This document shows, one piece after another, positions 23,550-34,987 of a stretch of 64,000 nucleotides of DNA. The notes under the pieces were generated by a model. That model was not told the origin of the DNA, ran no database searches, and worked only from the letters and a program-made list of their open reading frames with translations. Every line of letters starts with the position of its first letter. Position 1 is the stretch's first letter. Position numbers and translations under genes: made by a program. This stretch comes from Sthenelais limicola. Taxonomy: Eukaryota; Annelida; Polychaeta; Phyllodocida; Sigalionidae. Location: assembly GCA_942159475.1 (NCBI GenBank), contig OW804097.1, positions 52,038,986-52,102,985 on the forward strand, in the 5' to 3' direction.

Positions 23550-23980
23550 CTGTCCATGATGCGCAAAGATTGCTATATGGGGTCCATAGATCTAAAAGAT
23601 GCTTATTTCTCAGTAGGGGTTCCTCCAACTTTGGTAAATACTTTAGGTTTTACTGGGAAAACAGATTGTTTCAATTCCAAGGTATGCCCAGTGAGCTTAC
23701 TTGCGCTCCTCTGATTTTCACAAAAATCATGACAGTGGTGTTTGCCTCTTTGAGGCAACAGGGACACCAGTGTTTTACGTACTTAGATGACTTGTTCGCA
23801 ATGTCTGAGTCTTATGAGGAGTGTGAAAACACTTTAATCACTATGGAAAATCTGTTAAGCCAGTTAGGTTTCGTAATCAACCAAACAAAATCAGAAAAAG
23901 TCCCAACCAAAAAATTACTATTTTTAGGTTTTCTTTTGGACTCAACAAATGACAGTGGAGCCAACACAGGGAAAGATTAA
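23550..23980 (+). pseudogene. DIRS reverse transcriptase, palm and catalytic part
   Basis: It starts MMRKDCYMGSIDLKDAYFSV (motif A aspartate in LKDAY), shifts frame near 23620, then reads KYFRFYWENRLFQFQGMPS, CAPLIFTKIM and QCFTYLDDLFAMS (catalytic YLDD), then LLFLGFLLDS. The catalytic residues persist but the frame does not. Confidence 0.8.
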
Positions 23981-24256
23981 AGGTTCCTAAGAGCAACTTC
24001 CGATGTTCTGAACAAGTCCAGGCCCTCAATAAGGGAAGTAGCGGGAATAGTAGGGCCCATCATAGCTTATACTCCAGCTTTTCAGTACGGGCAAGCCCAT
24101 ATAAAGTGGTTAGAATGTGATAAAAACTATGCTTTAGCTGAGAACAAAGGAAACTTTGACAAGTCTATGTCTATTATTGGAAGGGAGTCCTAGATATCAT
24201 GTACTGGAGGAGTAATTTTCCCTTGGCAAGGAAAGTTATTAACACGCCTCCTCCTT

Positions 24257-24870
24257 CAATTGAAATTGAGACTGAAGCTTCCTTAGCAGGGTGGGGGGCC
24301 TATAGAGACCCCAAATCAACTGATAATGCCAGCTTGGCTTCCTGAAGAAAAGGACAACCACATAAATGTCTTAGAACTAAAAGCCATTTTTCATGGCCTC
24401 AGAAGTCTAGTCCCTGAGACAGACTGTCATGTAAGAGTGTTAACTGATAACACCACTATGTTGGCCTACGTGAAAAACATGGGTGGAGTATGCTCCAACA
24501 GATGTAACGCCTTAGCTTATGACATTTGGAATTGGTGTGAATTTAGAAACATGGATTTCTATAGCCCACATTCCAGGGGTAGACAATGTCAGGGCCGATA
24601 CAGCCTCGAGACACTTCTCTGACGACACTAAGTGAAAACACTTCACTAAGATTTGCAATAAATGGGGAGTTCCAGAAATCGATCTATTTGCATCTAGAAT
24701 AAACAACAAGTGTAAAACTTTTGTATCCTGGAGACCTGAACCAGAAGCTTGGCGGGTAGATGCATTTTCAATGGACTGGAATTTCATTGCTAAACTCATT
24801 TACTGCTTCCCTCCGTTCAGCCTGACAGGGAAAGTCCTTTAGGGTTGTTAGATGAACAAATACCATCGGT
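24257..24870 (+). pseudogene. DIRS RNase H and C-terminal domain
   Basis: Pieces in two frames give ETEASLAGWGAY (first acidic site), INVLELKAIFHGLRSL (Glu), VRVLTDNTTMLAYVKNMGG (Asp) and NMDFY...HIPGVDNVRADTASR-like text. DLFASRINNKCKTFVSW...DAFSMDW...YCFPPF follows. The DLFASR / SWxP / DAF / FPPF series is characteristic of the region after RNase H in DIRS-type elements. Confidence 0.75.
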
Positions 24871-25213
24871 TCTGATAATGCCAGCTTGGGTAACTCAACC
24901 CTGGACGACCCTTGCAAGATGACACGCTTGGGACAGACTGCAATTCTGAAGAGCACCAAACAACTTGATTGCTCACGGAAGCCCCCGCAATGCAGAAGAC
25001 TTCTCAAGAAGCCCCCTGGACGCATACCTTTTGTAATGGAAGTATTAAAAAGACAAGGATATGACCCAAACACCAATCTACTGATCATGGATGCATGACA
25101 CCCATTGACAAAGAGGCTTTACACTACTTACATTCGGAAGTGGGCCCTGTTTTGTGTGGAACACAAAATGAAACTTTTGAATCCCTCTATACCAGAGTAG
25201 GCCTATAAAGTAG

Positions 25214-25756
25214 CTATGCTACTTTTACTGGTAACCTCGCAAGGAGGCCAAACCATCATAAATTTCCAACTTGAAGGAATGGATCTTAAGAAAGAATTTA
25301 TTACCTTTAGAATGAAGAAACTGCTTAAGCACAAACAGGGTTGGCGACCCGTTGGACTTGATAATCTTAAAGGACTACTCCAAAGAGCCAAAACTTTGTG
25401 TGGTGAGGGCAGTTAAAGCCTATCTGATCCGTACCGGACCAGAAAGGAAAGGTAGAGGTCAGCTACTTGTGAGTTATATTAGACCTCATGGACCAATCTC
25501 AAGGGATACCTTAGGACGTTGGACTCTGGAAGTTTTAAGGTTGGCAGGGATTGATTGTTCCAAATACAAATCCCATTCCAAGTGTGGCGCTTCTGCGTCT
25601 GCGGCATCAAGATGCGGAGTTCACCTGAACCTCATCATGAAGAGCGCTGAGTGGCGTTGTGAAGATTCCTTTGCTAAACACTACCACAAAAGCATTGAGG
25701 AGAAACAGACCCACAGAGTGGCGGAGGCTCTCCTGGATAATGCAACCGGGCATTAA
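25214..25756 (+). pseudogene. DIRS tyrosine recombinase, C-terminal catalytic part
   Basis: After a frame change the sequence reads LLLLVTSQ.GQTIINFQLEG, CVVRAVKAYLIRTGP, then SHSKCGASASAASRCGVHLN, IMKSAEWRCEDSFAKHYHKS. This is the integrase-like catalytic domain that joins the circular DNA intermediate to the target. The H-x-x-R motif reads H-S-K-C (Arg CGT to TGT, a CpG-type change); the Tyr in FAKHYHKS is kept. The N-terminal core-binding part is not clearly present. Confidence 0.75.
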
Positions 25757-25843
25757 ACCTGGTTGACATGTAAGTACATTACACTAGCTTCGTGGTTATA
25801 GGTGTGGTCAATCTGAGCGCTGGAAAATTTAGGTGCTCTGAAG

Positions 25844-25880
25844 TTCTCATGTATTCTCAGCCAACCCCTGGAGAATTGCC
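25844..25880 (+). repeat. DIRS internal complementary region
   Basis: Inverted copy of the outer left terminal repeat (TCTCATGTATTCTCAGCC, then AACCCCTGGAGAATTGCC), with two or three mismatches. It lies 88 bp after the recombinase, as expected for the guide region that restores the ends during DIRS replication. Confidence 0.75.
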
Positions 25881-25992
25881 CTCCCTGATCCCAACCCAGT
25901 AATCATAAGTCAACTTAGCTAGCCATATGGTTATGGGTAAGCACTCAAAGTTCTATCTGGATACCCCCAAGTTTTTTCCAGCTAAACGAAAG

Positions 25993-26057
25993 CCTGATGT
26001 CATGTGACGCGTCAGCGTCGGTTCTCATGTATTCCCTGCAACCCCTTGAGTTGCCTC
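25993..26057 (+). repeat. DIRS right inverted terminal repeat
   Basis: Inverted match of 20972-21040; it contains CTGATGTCATGTGACGCGTC. Confidence 0.8.
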
Positions 26058-27104
26058 AAAAATATCATAATTTTAATTCAACTTACTAACTAACGGGTAA
26101 GTCTCTCAAAATTCTAAAATAAATAAATGTAACAAGTAGGACAGACAGGAATCCGCTGACATCCTACTCTCCGTACATCTCCCACTCCCCCTGACCATTA
26201 TTATAGTACCGTACCTGATCATTCATATCATATCAAATGGCCATTAAAGCATTAAGGTAAGCATGTATTTCATGCTGTCCCATGTTCAATTAATTAAAAT
26301 TAGATCAAGTGGAGCCATTCTTTCCAAGCAACTTAGGACAACTTTCTTTAAGGCAACTTTAAGGCAACTTTCTTACATCTGCGGGAAAGTGAGGGAGAAA
26401 GAGAGAGGGTGAGGGAAGAAGTCTCCCTGAATACTTAACCATTGATTATTATGACTGCGGTTGAATACTATATTAATTATACATCATATTGTAAAATAGA
26501 GATCTATCTCCCAAAATTATAGAACGAGATAAAGCCAACCATTTAAAGAAACTTACAAAAATGCCAAAACTTTAATAGGTTTTTTTCCTCTATTGCCTAG
26601 CTAACAATTTCCTACTATACAGTACAGAAATTGTACAGGTGTTAATTTCACACTCTGTATATATTGATTACAGTCATCTTAAACTCATTTCACAAATAAT
26701 AAAAAGTTAATACAGTTTTGTCAAGCCTTTGCCTTAATAGGAATAGGTTTGGAACTTACAACAATGTACGTTTTCTCACTTCATTCATATTATGTAAAGA
26801 TTTAAATATTGTTATAGCCAAACAATTTCATTATATAGCGCTTGGACCTTACATGCATGTGCAATGTAATGTACATTATTTATGTGATTAAATTCTACTT
26901 TTTCATAGCCCTACCACAGTGTACATATTCTCACATGTTTGTCATTAGCAATTTCATTATATAGCGTTTGGAGGGGAGATATTTCTAGGCCTATATAACT
27001 AGGTGGTGCATCCCAACCATATATTTATAGCCTCTACCAGTCGCGCAGGTACTATGCCTTATAGGTTGTACTTTGACTGTACTACTCCCTGGGTATATAT
27101 ATGA
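26058..27104. other. No gene recognised; GST intron 2
   Basis: AT-rich intron. A phrase AATTTCATTATATAGCG(C/T)TTGGA occurs twice (about 26823 and 26949), suggesting a small local duplication. Confidence 0.45.
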
Positions 27105-27283
27105 CAGTGATCGAAATAAGACCTTGCCCGGGCCATTTGGCAAGTAAAAATCGTGGCGGGCAAGCTGTTTTACCCATTTTTTCCTTTATGTCAACAGTTG
27201 TCTCATTTCTCAGGGCAACCAGAAATTCTGGTGGGCAACCTGGATTTTGTCCCAACCTATTTTTCCCCTTATTTTGACCACTG
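27105..27283. mobile_element. 179-bp hAT-like MITE
   Basis: The ends CAGTGATCGAAATAAG and the complement of CTTATTTTGACCACTG form inverted repeats, flanked by the 5-bp direct repeat TATGA (27100-27104, 27284-27288). It carries the two words GGGCAAGCTG and GGGCAACCTG. It lies 107 bp upstream of GST exon 3. Confidence 0.7.
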
Positions 27284-27390
27284 TATGACTCGTGTTAAAC
27301 AATACATCTGGTCGCATTCGATTAAATAATGTGCGCATATCAATTTCAAATGATGTCAATTAACTGATGAGGAGGATTCATATTTTTCAG

Positions 27391-27510
27391 CACCGCCTGC
27401 CTACAATATCTAGGAAGTGAGTTCACCCATTACGAGGGCCTTGGTGCAACAACTAAGAATCGGGCAAAATGCGATTCTATCATCAACTGGGCTAGCAACA
27501 CCCTACATAT
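27391..27510 (+). CDS. GST-like exon 3 (end of N-domain, start of helical domain)
   Basis: The acceptor TATTTTTCAG precedes C ACC GCC TGC; with TT from exon 2 the join reads NVSFGFTACLQYLGSEF. It continues ATTKNRAKCDSIINWASNTL and ends CAT AT before GTAAGA (phase 2). No in-frame stop lies within it, and it supplies exactly the ACLxYL helix and inter-domain linker missing between exons 2 and 4. It is short and has no start codon, so ORF finding alone misses it. Confidence 0.85.
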
Positions 27511-28100
27511 GTAAGAATAATATGATAATGTAACTCTCCCTCCTCCTACCCGCTCCCCCCTCCCCTGATATATCAGACATATTTTAGACATATCTGTAGC
27601 TGTTATATATATGTTGAAAGTCATCCCTGATCCATTATTCCAATCATTAAGCACACTACTGGATTATTTATGGCATGCAACGGCTTGTAAGAATTATTAC
27701 ATGATCAATTGGGACATTTTTGTGGACATTTATGAACATTTGGTATATATAGATACATCACCTCTGGAATGGCATAGCCATAGACTTAGTATAGACTCGC
27801 TATATGCAAGTGAGCGGGAAGAAACAATTCTCATTCCTCCCTAGGGAAGAAACAGATGACCCAGTTTATCCTTCTGCGTTTTCATTGGTTAATGTGAAAG
27901 TAGGCCAACTTTGCCATAGATACATGTCATGCCATGACGCTACGTCCTCTGCTAACCATTCAACGTCACGATGGCCGTCATAAATTTAAGCGTTATGGGA
28001 ACCATGTCATGCCCTCGCTGTGTTTTTCTCGCAACATGTTACCGTAATTAAAAGTAATCTAATATGTTTAAAATCGTTTGGAAGAGGTCAAATATATCTC

Positions 28101-28226
28101 GAACTAACCTTAGTTATGTATTTCCCAATCGTTCTTTACCCCGTTTCCGGCGAGGGGAAACCCTCAGGTTTCCCCTGCCTCCAACTTGGTGAAGAACGAT
28201 CGGAAATACATAACTGCGGTTAGTTC
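28101..28226. repeat. 126-bp palindrome (fold-back)
   Basis: The arms begin GAACTAACC and end GGTTAGTTC, each about 60 bp. TTATGTATTTCC, TCGTTCTT and GGGGAAACC pair with their complements, with scattered mismatches. No ORF. It resembles the 2926-3049 structure in size and layout but not in sequence. Confidence 0.7.
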
Positions 28227-28855
28227 TGTCTATAACCCCTATATTTGAATATCCTTTGGAGCTCTAAACATAACACCCAATGGACAAATCAAAAATGATA
28301 GAAAACTCATTTCTATGCATTAGTGCCATACCGTATTGCACAGGTTTTGGATAGCATTTTAAAAGTCCTCATTTTAACCTCATTATAAGGGTTATGATCA
28401 ATACAGGACCAATTTTTCACAGTTTGGTATACATTAATTGAAATGTTATTTAAAATCATGATTTCACTTTTTGAACGAGGTTCGTCTCGAAGACGAAAAT
28501 CGTTCTAACTAATGTCTTTGTCCTAGACTGTCCTCAACGACGTAATTCCGACCTTCAATCCCCGTCGAGACCGTCCTCAGAGCCGTTATTTTGGCCGTCG
28601 ATGGGTGACCAAAATGGGTAGGCAAATCCACTTTACACCGCTTAATTCCCAATTCCATGTACTACTACATGCATGCCATACTGGCTGTTATAATTCTTTT
28701 ATCCAATGGTATGGTTGGATTTAGTGGGACTGTTGCATAAAGTTAGGGAGGACAAATTTGTATTGATATGAATATTGGACCCCTACTTCTTTAATGGCTT
28801 TCTCTACCCTTGAATGGCTGGATGTGTCTGTTTCATAAAGTCTGTAAGGAAAACT

Positions 28856-29384
28856 TTCTCCTTTCTATCTCCTCCTCTCCCTTTTCATCCTCCACCTCCT
28901 CCTCCTCTTTGCGTGATTGGACGCCTACTGCATTCACTCTCTCTATTTCTCCTCCTCCCTTTCTCTCTCTCTCTTTCTCTCTTTTTCCTCCTCCTCCTCC
29001 TCCTTCTCCTGTAGTATAATGTAAGTAAAAGCCTATTTTACCAAGTGTCCTCCTCCTCTCTCTCTCTCTCCCTTCCTCCCCCTCTCTCTCTCCCTCTCTC
29101 TCTCCCTCTCTCTCTCCCTCTCTCTCTCCTTCTCTCTCCCTCTCTCTCCTCCTCTAGCCCACAGTTCAGTCTGCCGACTCATTTTCCTTTGACACATCAC
29201 ATGATTCTCTCCTCTCCTCCTCCTTCTTCTCCTTCTTCGTCGTCCTCCTCCTTCTCCTCCTCCTCCTCTGCGTGATTGGACGCCTATTGCGTTGCTATAG
29301 CCAAATGGGTTTCCCGACTCTGGAAAATGATATTTTTAAATGGCTTTCCCGGCCCTGGAAAATCGATATTTTTGCCTCTCTCTC

Positions 29385-29425
<41 letters not shown>

Positions 29426-29455
29426 TTCTCTCTCTCTCTCTCTCTCTCTCTAAAT
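28856..29455. repeat. CT-rich microsatellite region
   Basis: (CT)n, (CCT)n and (CTCTCC)n runs occur at 28856-29020, 29049-29155, 29215-29275 and 29375-29455, with a repeated phrase GTGATTGGACGCCTA(C/T)TGC before two of them. The open frames here (Ser/Leu/Pro only) are artefacts of the repeat. Confidence 0.85.
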
Positions 29456-29829
29456 CTTTTGTGTGCATGCTGCATGCTAAGCCAGCCCCTTAGACCACTG
29501 AGACCAATTGTCTGCCGTGTGTACAATCTTGGTACAATCCAAGGTACAGTCTATTTTGTAGGAAGGCAGTGTCAGGTCCCACGCTTGAATGACTGTCATT
29601 GTATAATTGGTTGTGTTCAGAAATGATTGAAATGAATTTTGATTGAGACAATAGACACTTTATGGGACCACCTCTATTACATACTTACACTTGTATTTCC
29701 ACAAAATATATAATTTGAATAATTTTGTCTCGAAATATATGCTATTTTAAGGTATTCTGGTGGGGTTTATTTAGCGTCATTAGGAGAATTCCTTAACATT
29801 CCCATGCTTACTTGAAATTTAGAATGGTA

Positions 29830-30215
29830 CTTCAATGTATACATGTATATATATAATGTAATGTATGTATGTAATGTATGTATGCAATCTATGTATGTAA
29901 TGTATGTATGTGCGTGTTATGCATGTGTTATGGTGTTGTGTGTTATGTGTGTGTTATGGTGTTATGGTGTTGTGTTATGTGTGTATTATGTTTGTGTTAT
30001 GGTGTTGTGTGTTATGCGCATGTTATGGTGTTGTGTGTTATGCGCATGTTATGGTGTTGTGTGTTATGCGCATGTTATGGTGTTGCATGTTATGCGCATG
30101 TTATGGTGTTGTGTGTTATGTGCGTGTTATGTGTGTGTTATGTGCGTGTTATGCGCATGTTATGGGCGTGTTGTGTGTTATGCGCGTGTTATGCATGCAC
30201 TATGCATGCACGTTA
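29830..30215. repeat. Minisatellite, 26-bp unit in its core
   Basis: The core 29996-30126 is five copies of a 26-bp unit starting GTTATGGTGTTGTGTGTTAT, embedded in a longer run of ATGT / GTGTTATG words. All three frames are open and give Cys-Val-Met-rich peptides, which is a repeat artefact. Confidence 0.85.
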
Positions 30216-30229
30216 TGACTGACTTATTT

Positions 30230-31904
30230 TTTTCGACTAACTTTTTTTGTATTCATCCTGATGATTATTCATATGATTATGGTTTGAAAAGTGTTTCATA
30301 TGATAACATGTTGGGTAATTTAACTCTGGTTGGTCTAGATTAAGAACAAGAGTATGTAATTATTTCAGGATCTGTGAGTTTTGTATTTTCATATGGTCCA
30401 ATGACATTGCAAATGTCAGCCATTTTGTTTCTGAGTTGAAATATTTTGTATTGGAATGTATGCCTTCAAGGTAAATGCAAGTATTTTAATGAGGATATTT
30501 TATGAGTTGTCATATATGGTACTTTCCTTCTCCCCCCCCCCCCCCTCTCTCTCTCTCTCTCTCCGTTTCTCATTAATGAACTTATTCTGAGACTTATGCT
30601 ATTGTTAAATTATTCTCATACTTAAAATTATACTTATAATTATACTTATAATTATACTTATATAATCGAAATATCGTTCATGGCAAGTGCCTTGGCACTC
30701 GTATATTTCTTGTTCCCAACAGAAAGATCATTATTGTACATGAGAATTTATGGGAGATCATTTCAATGGGCCGGGAAGGACCCAACAACTGGTCAGAATT
30801 ATTTTGGACTTAAAGTTTTCCTGAATTAACAGAACCAATATAATACGATTTCACAGCAATGAAATAATTCTTGTTCAACTGGGTCAATTTCAGTTAAGTC
30901 TTGTATTTGGTATCTCCATGCTTTACTCCCATCTCCCATCTCATATCTATTGTCTGACTTGATAAATGGACTCTACAGATCTCAAGCTTTATTTTCATAT
31001 GGGCTATCTATAGTTTCGGGCAAGTATTCCTGCTGATTTTCTGATCTAAACATATTTGTTTTGTTTTGTTTTTTATTACAAAATTATGTCTATCTGACTG
31101 GAAGGGTCATGTGCCCCTGATAACGACTCTTTTGGTTTGGGGCATTATCTAATCTATGCAAGAGTATCATGTGACCGGCTGTGGCCGCCTCCCCGACCCA
31201 TAATTATCACAACTTGGGGATGATTAATGGCATGACTGACCCAACTTTGTTTTGACCATTACACAAACCCCACAAATTGGAAAACAGCACACTTGAAAAA
31301 ACTTAAACAATTGCAAGAGCCCGTTTTTAACCCTGCTATTATGCACCTTCCCTTGCATCTTTACAATTTCTTAAACCACAGGTTCAATATATTTTGTAAT
31401 TTCCTTATTTGTTGTACTTTCTTTTTGATGATACATAGACATAGTGGTGATCTGTAATGATATACCGGTAGTTGAATGTATAAAAATAATTAATCTAAGA
31501 AAATGAAACTGACACCATTGGAAGTCATCAGTTACATGAGATAACGGTACCGTTGAACTAATTTTTAGACAGGAATTTTAAGAGGTGCTCTTTGTACAAA
31601 GATGGTTTAAAATTAGCTAAATGTTTCAAAATGGCATCAGAATGTGATACCTGTATTGATTTCCTTTTCTTTTTGAATGGGTTTTAGCCAGATAAGAAAT
31701 ACCTATAACTCATGCCCTCTTTGTTTTGCTTATATCTAAAAACAATAAAAGGCCCTGAGTCTTCCCCTGATGTATATTGTGCACATATTGACAGTTTATT
31801 ACTATAAGGTGGCAGTATGATTTGAAAACTGATACATGTTGTCGTAAACTGCATACATAAGTAGGGGGGGGGAGGTCCAAGATACCAAAGTATGTCTCCC
31901 CCCC

Positions 31905-31948
<44 letters not shown>

Positions 31949-32205
31949 GAGCACACACACACGTACACACTTGAAAATTGCCGGCGACGCCACTGAAATA
32001 ACAACATCGTAATACGGTGGACTGTTATTTATTTTATATCAGAATAAACATTACAATATCAAAATGCTATTCTCAATTGATACTTGTAAACGTATCTAAA
32101 CATTCGCAGAGTTTGAGACAACAATCAAGTAGTTTTAAAAAGATAGTGTACACCATAGAAACAATATATACGTTTGATAGTAAATAACATGAATGGATTT
32201 TTCAG
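30230..32205. other. GST intron 3: dispersed repeat and simple repeats, no gene
   Basis: 31088-31225 is the inverted copy of 3918-4092; here the G tract is absent and the phrase CCCCTGATAACGACTCTTTT stands in its place. 30531-30562 is a C run followed by (CT)n. 31907-31947 is (CA)n. No other exon is recognised. Confidence 0.6.
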
Positions 32206-32378
32206 AGATGTTGTTGATACTTTTGTATACGAGCAACTTGCCATTGAAGAGAATTCAACTGAAGATCTGAACCTCAGCACAAATCGCGTAAACTATGCCA
32301 AGAAGAAGGTTAATTCTCATCTGGAAGACATAGAGAATCTGTATCTGAAATCAAGCAATTACTTGCTTGGGGATGAGA
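32206..32378 (+). CDS. GST-like exon 4 (helical domain)
   Basis: The acceptor GATTTTTCAG gives A GAT GTT (completing AT|A from exon 3). The frame reads DVVDTFVYEQLAIEENSTED, then VNYAKKKVNSHLEDIENLYL and ends YLLGDE plus one base before GTAAGT (phase 1). At 173 bp it is close to the matching exon of vertebrate theta GST genes. The ATG at 32189 is upstream of the acceptor and is not used. Confidence 0.85.
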
Positions 32379-34060
32379 GTAAGTATTCACCATTAATGAG
32401 AGGTTAAAATAAATATATATAGTCCTGCTATAATCACTGAAGACATATTTTCAGAAAGAACGTAATATATATGTCAAACTTGAAATATAATTAAATAGCC
32501 TACAATCAGGCCAGCCATAACATTCCCTAAACAAAAGATTTTGTTTAAATCCCATTTTCTGAGCATATGTATTAGGTATGTGGGTCTATATAAAACGTGA
32601 CATGAAATTTTGATCTTTTTTTTTAATCTTGTCATTTTGTGTGATGAACAGGGAAGTCTGTGCATTCCGTTTCCAAAGTAGAAGGTTCATCTTTTGCATG
32701 GTTTAACTGGAAAATTAGTGAGGCAGTAAGCAGAGAAAGTGTGTGAGAGAGAAAGAGTGGGGGAGGAGGAGGGAGAGAGAGGAGAAAAGGGAGAGAGAGA
32801 AAATTCCTTCATAGTTTTATATATCGAAGGCAGGCAGGGAAGTGAGTAGGCCTATATATATAGTGGCCTGACAAATTATCTGGACTTTTGTGTGTGTTTT
32901 GACTTTGACACCTTCTTTATAAATATTGCCTCGACATAGGCACCGCCATATTCATAATTCTAAACGCACATTATTAAGTAATCATATGTGATGTGTCACA
33001 GGAAAATGAGTCACATGCTGATGTTAACCATAGGAGTATATTTGACTAAATTCACCTATTTTACAAATTGTCTTACTCCGATAATTCCTTATTACTAACT
33101 TAAATGCTCAGAAAGTATTATAATCACTTAACAAACACATAGCAATTTAATTCTTTAATAATATATCATTTAACTCTTGCCTTTAGCAATGGAACATCCC
33201 GAGCTTAGCCCCTCTGTTTTATATAGGCCCAGCAAGTATATCTTATCATACATGTAAGGCACAGCAGAACGGGGGTGGGGCGAATTCCCAACTCCCAATA
33301 AATACAGGGGAGGGGGGGGGCTATTCTCTGCCCACATACTTCATTAACGGATATCAAATAATCTCAGGAACACATAACTCTGGTAATCCACACAAATGTC
33401 CTTACTGATGCAAGTCATCGAAAACTACAATCACATTTACAAATGATACATAGTCAAAATAGTGATCTTAGCCACTTTAAGCCCAATTCCATGGAAATCC
33501 GCAATATACAGAAAGCATGTTATGTTCGAAGACGGAATAAAAAGGTTGTTTATTTCATGAAGTGAACAGGTAAAACCAAAGAACTGTAATACCTCCCTGC
33601 GTCATATATTATATGTATACCTATAGCCACCCGGCCATTGTTTAATCAATTACCTGCCGAACATCAACTAGGTTAATAATACCTATACCAGGAATAAAAC
33701 ATAATAATTATATCACCATAATATACTTTGTTACCTTTTATGGTACACCACTTGTAACAGAACGATGTGAATACTCGATCAAGGGTGTAAAATTGTCAGA
33801 AAAGGAGCGGTAGCAAAGGAAACACGAAAACAAAATAAGCACAAAATGTGCCTGAAAAGAAAAATATCTATTTTTAAATCCTGATGTCAAGACCAAAATT
33901 CATCATGTAAAGCTTGATGTAAATCATACGATCGTAAATCATACGAACGGGATCTAAACTGCGAAATGAAATGACAATTCTTTTCACAAAAAAAACCACA
34001 AAAAAACATCAGTTACATTAAAATATCGATTTTAAGTCATGCCTGTTTTCTATCCCACAG
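32379..34060. other. GST intron 4, no gene
   Basis: AT-rich intron with a GA-rich run at about 32735-32800 and a short G run at 33307. Nothing coding is seen. Confidence 0.5.
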
Positions 34061-34260
34061 TATCCGTGGCAGATGTGCACGTTGTAATGACGCTGCATGC
34101 TCTCAACATGATCAGTTTCCGATTCTCCAGCTACCCTAAAGTAGAGGAATGGATGAAACGTGTGAGAAGCCATTATGAGAATAACTGGGAGTCCGTGTGT
34201 CAGGATTACAACATAAGATTAATGCAGAGAGGCAGTCGTAGAGCATCGGTGGTGGCCTAA
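34061..34260 (+). CDS. GST-like exon 5 (C-terminus)
   Basis: The acceptor CTATCCCACAG gives TA TCC GTG; with the A of exon 4 the join reads LLGDEISVADVHVVMTLHAL. The rest includes SSYPKVEEWMKRVRSHYE and a basic tail RRASVVA, stop TAA at 34258-34260. The perfect GDEISVADV motif across the junction is the best proof of the splice. A possible poly(A) signal AATAAA lies at 34833. Confidence 0.9.
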
Positions 34261-34980
34261 TATTACCCATACGGTCATGGGAACAAACGTACCAGTCATA
34301 TGTTTATTACATGCAGAGAGAATTATATCCATATATGACTGATATGAATGATGTATTCGGTCTGAATTGTGGTCTTTACTTGACCAACGTTTCTTTTGCC
34401 TTTGTGTGATCCGTCTAAAAAGGGCTATGTGAAATTATCCGTTTGATTAAAACCCGATCTTAATTTGATAGTGGTAGAAATGTTTTGAAATATTTGGTTT
34501 TAAAAAGTGCCATCGGAATTAAAACGGGATAACGATACGCAATTATAATGTATTAATAATAACTCATTTAGATAACGTTTACATATAACCACGTGTAGAT
34601 CTATTAATTAACACCGGCGCGCTTTTCTCAGTTTAATCATGTACTACCATCTTCAAGTCTTCTTGAAGAACCGGAGAATATCTCAATGACCATACGCGGC
34701 GTGATTTTTTTCCATCGGTAATTCCCAGAAAATGACAATCAGCACAAATTATAATATTTCTAATGGTCTTTTAAGTTGTGTTATATAATATGCATGATTA
34801 TATTATATGTATTATATCATATGCCATTATATAATAAACTCCACTCCAATAGATTATAATGCATATTAGTACTACTTTCTATTTCTGATTAGAACACATA
34901 AAATTAGGGCTTCAAAACGTATTCATGAACTCATTTCGGGATAGGTTGTTGAAATAGTTATATTATTACAGCTGTGTCGG
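34261..34980. other. 3' flank of the GST-like gene
   Basis: Probable 3' UTR followed by intergenic AT-rich sequence with an AATAAA at 34833-34838. No other feature is seen. Confidence 0.4.
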
Positions 34981-34987
34981 CTTGCAT

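Larger units (their letters stand above)
20972..26057 (+). mobile_element. DIRS-like tyrosine-recombinase retrotransposon (decayed)
   Basis: The inverted terminal repeats at 20972-21040 and 25993-26057 match at roughly 85% (GGCAACT, GGGGTT, GAATACATGA, ACCGACGC, CACATGACATCAG in order). A second inverted copy of the outer left end lies at 25844-25880 just before the right repeat; this is the internal complementary region expected of DIRS elements. Between them come gag-like, RT, RNase H and tyrosine recombinase remnants, in that order on the + strand. Several frameshifts and a 0.9 kb insertion in RT make it dead. It lies in GST intron 2, sense to the gene. Confidence 0.85.
7712..34260 (+). 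other. Gene: theta-class-like glutathione S-transferase, five coding exons
   Basis: Exons at 7712-7831, 14198-14325, 27391-27510, 32206-32378 and 34061-34260 join with intron phases 0, 2, 2 and 1 and GT-AG borders throughout. They give a 741-base CDS (246 aa plus stop), close to the roughly 240 aa of theta GSTs. The N-terminal thioredoxin-like half carries PLIVYLSHKSVPCRSLHLYL, where theta enzymes have their catalytic Ser-x-Pro-Cys-Arg region, then SPLGTIPVMKDG (the cis-Pro loop). The C-terminal helical half carries LLGDEISVADV, the usual G-x-x-[IF]-[ST]-x-A-D helix-capping motif. The family conjugates glutathione to electrophiles, usually in the cytosol. The pair Glu-Ser that normally follows the KDG loop and binds the gamma-glutamyl group reads Gly-Phe here. 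Introns total about 26 kb and hold most of the mobile elements described below. Confidence 0.85.

Noticed and set aside
28810..29626. Several open frames of up to 116 aa, Ser/Leu/Pro-rich
   Set aside because: Products of (CT)n and (CCT)n microsatellites; the same text is open in all frames.
29843..30343. Cys/Val/Met-rich ORFs of 104-166 aa in three frames
   Set aside because: Minisatellite with a 26-bp core; no stops occur in any frame because of the repeat words.
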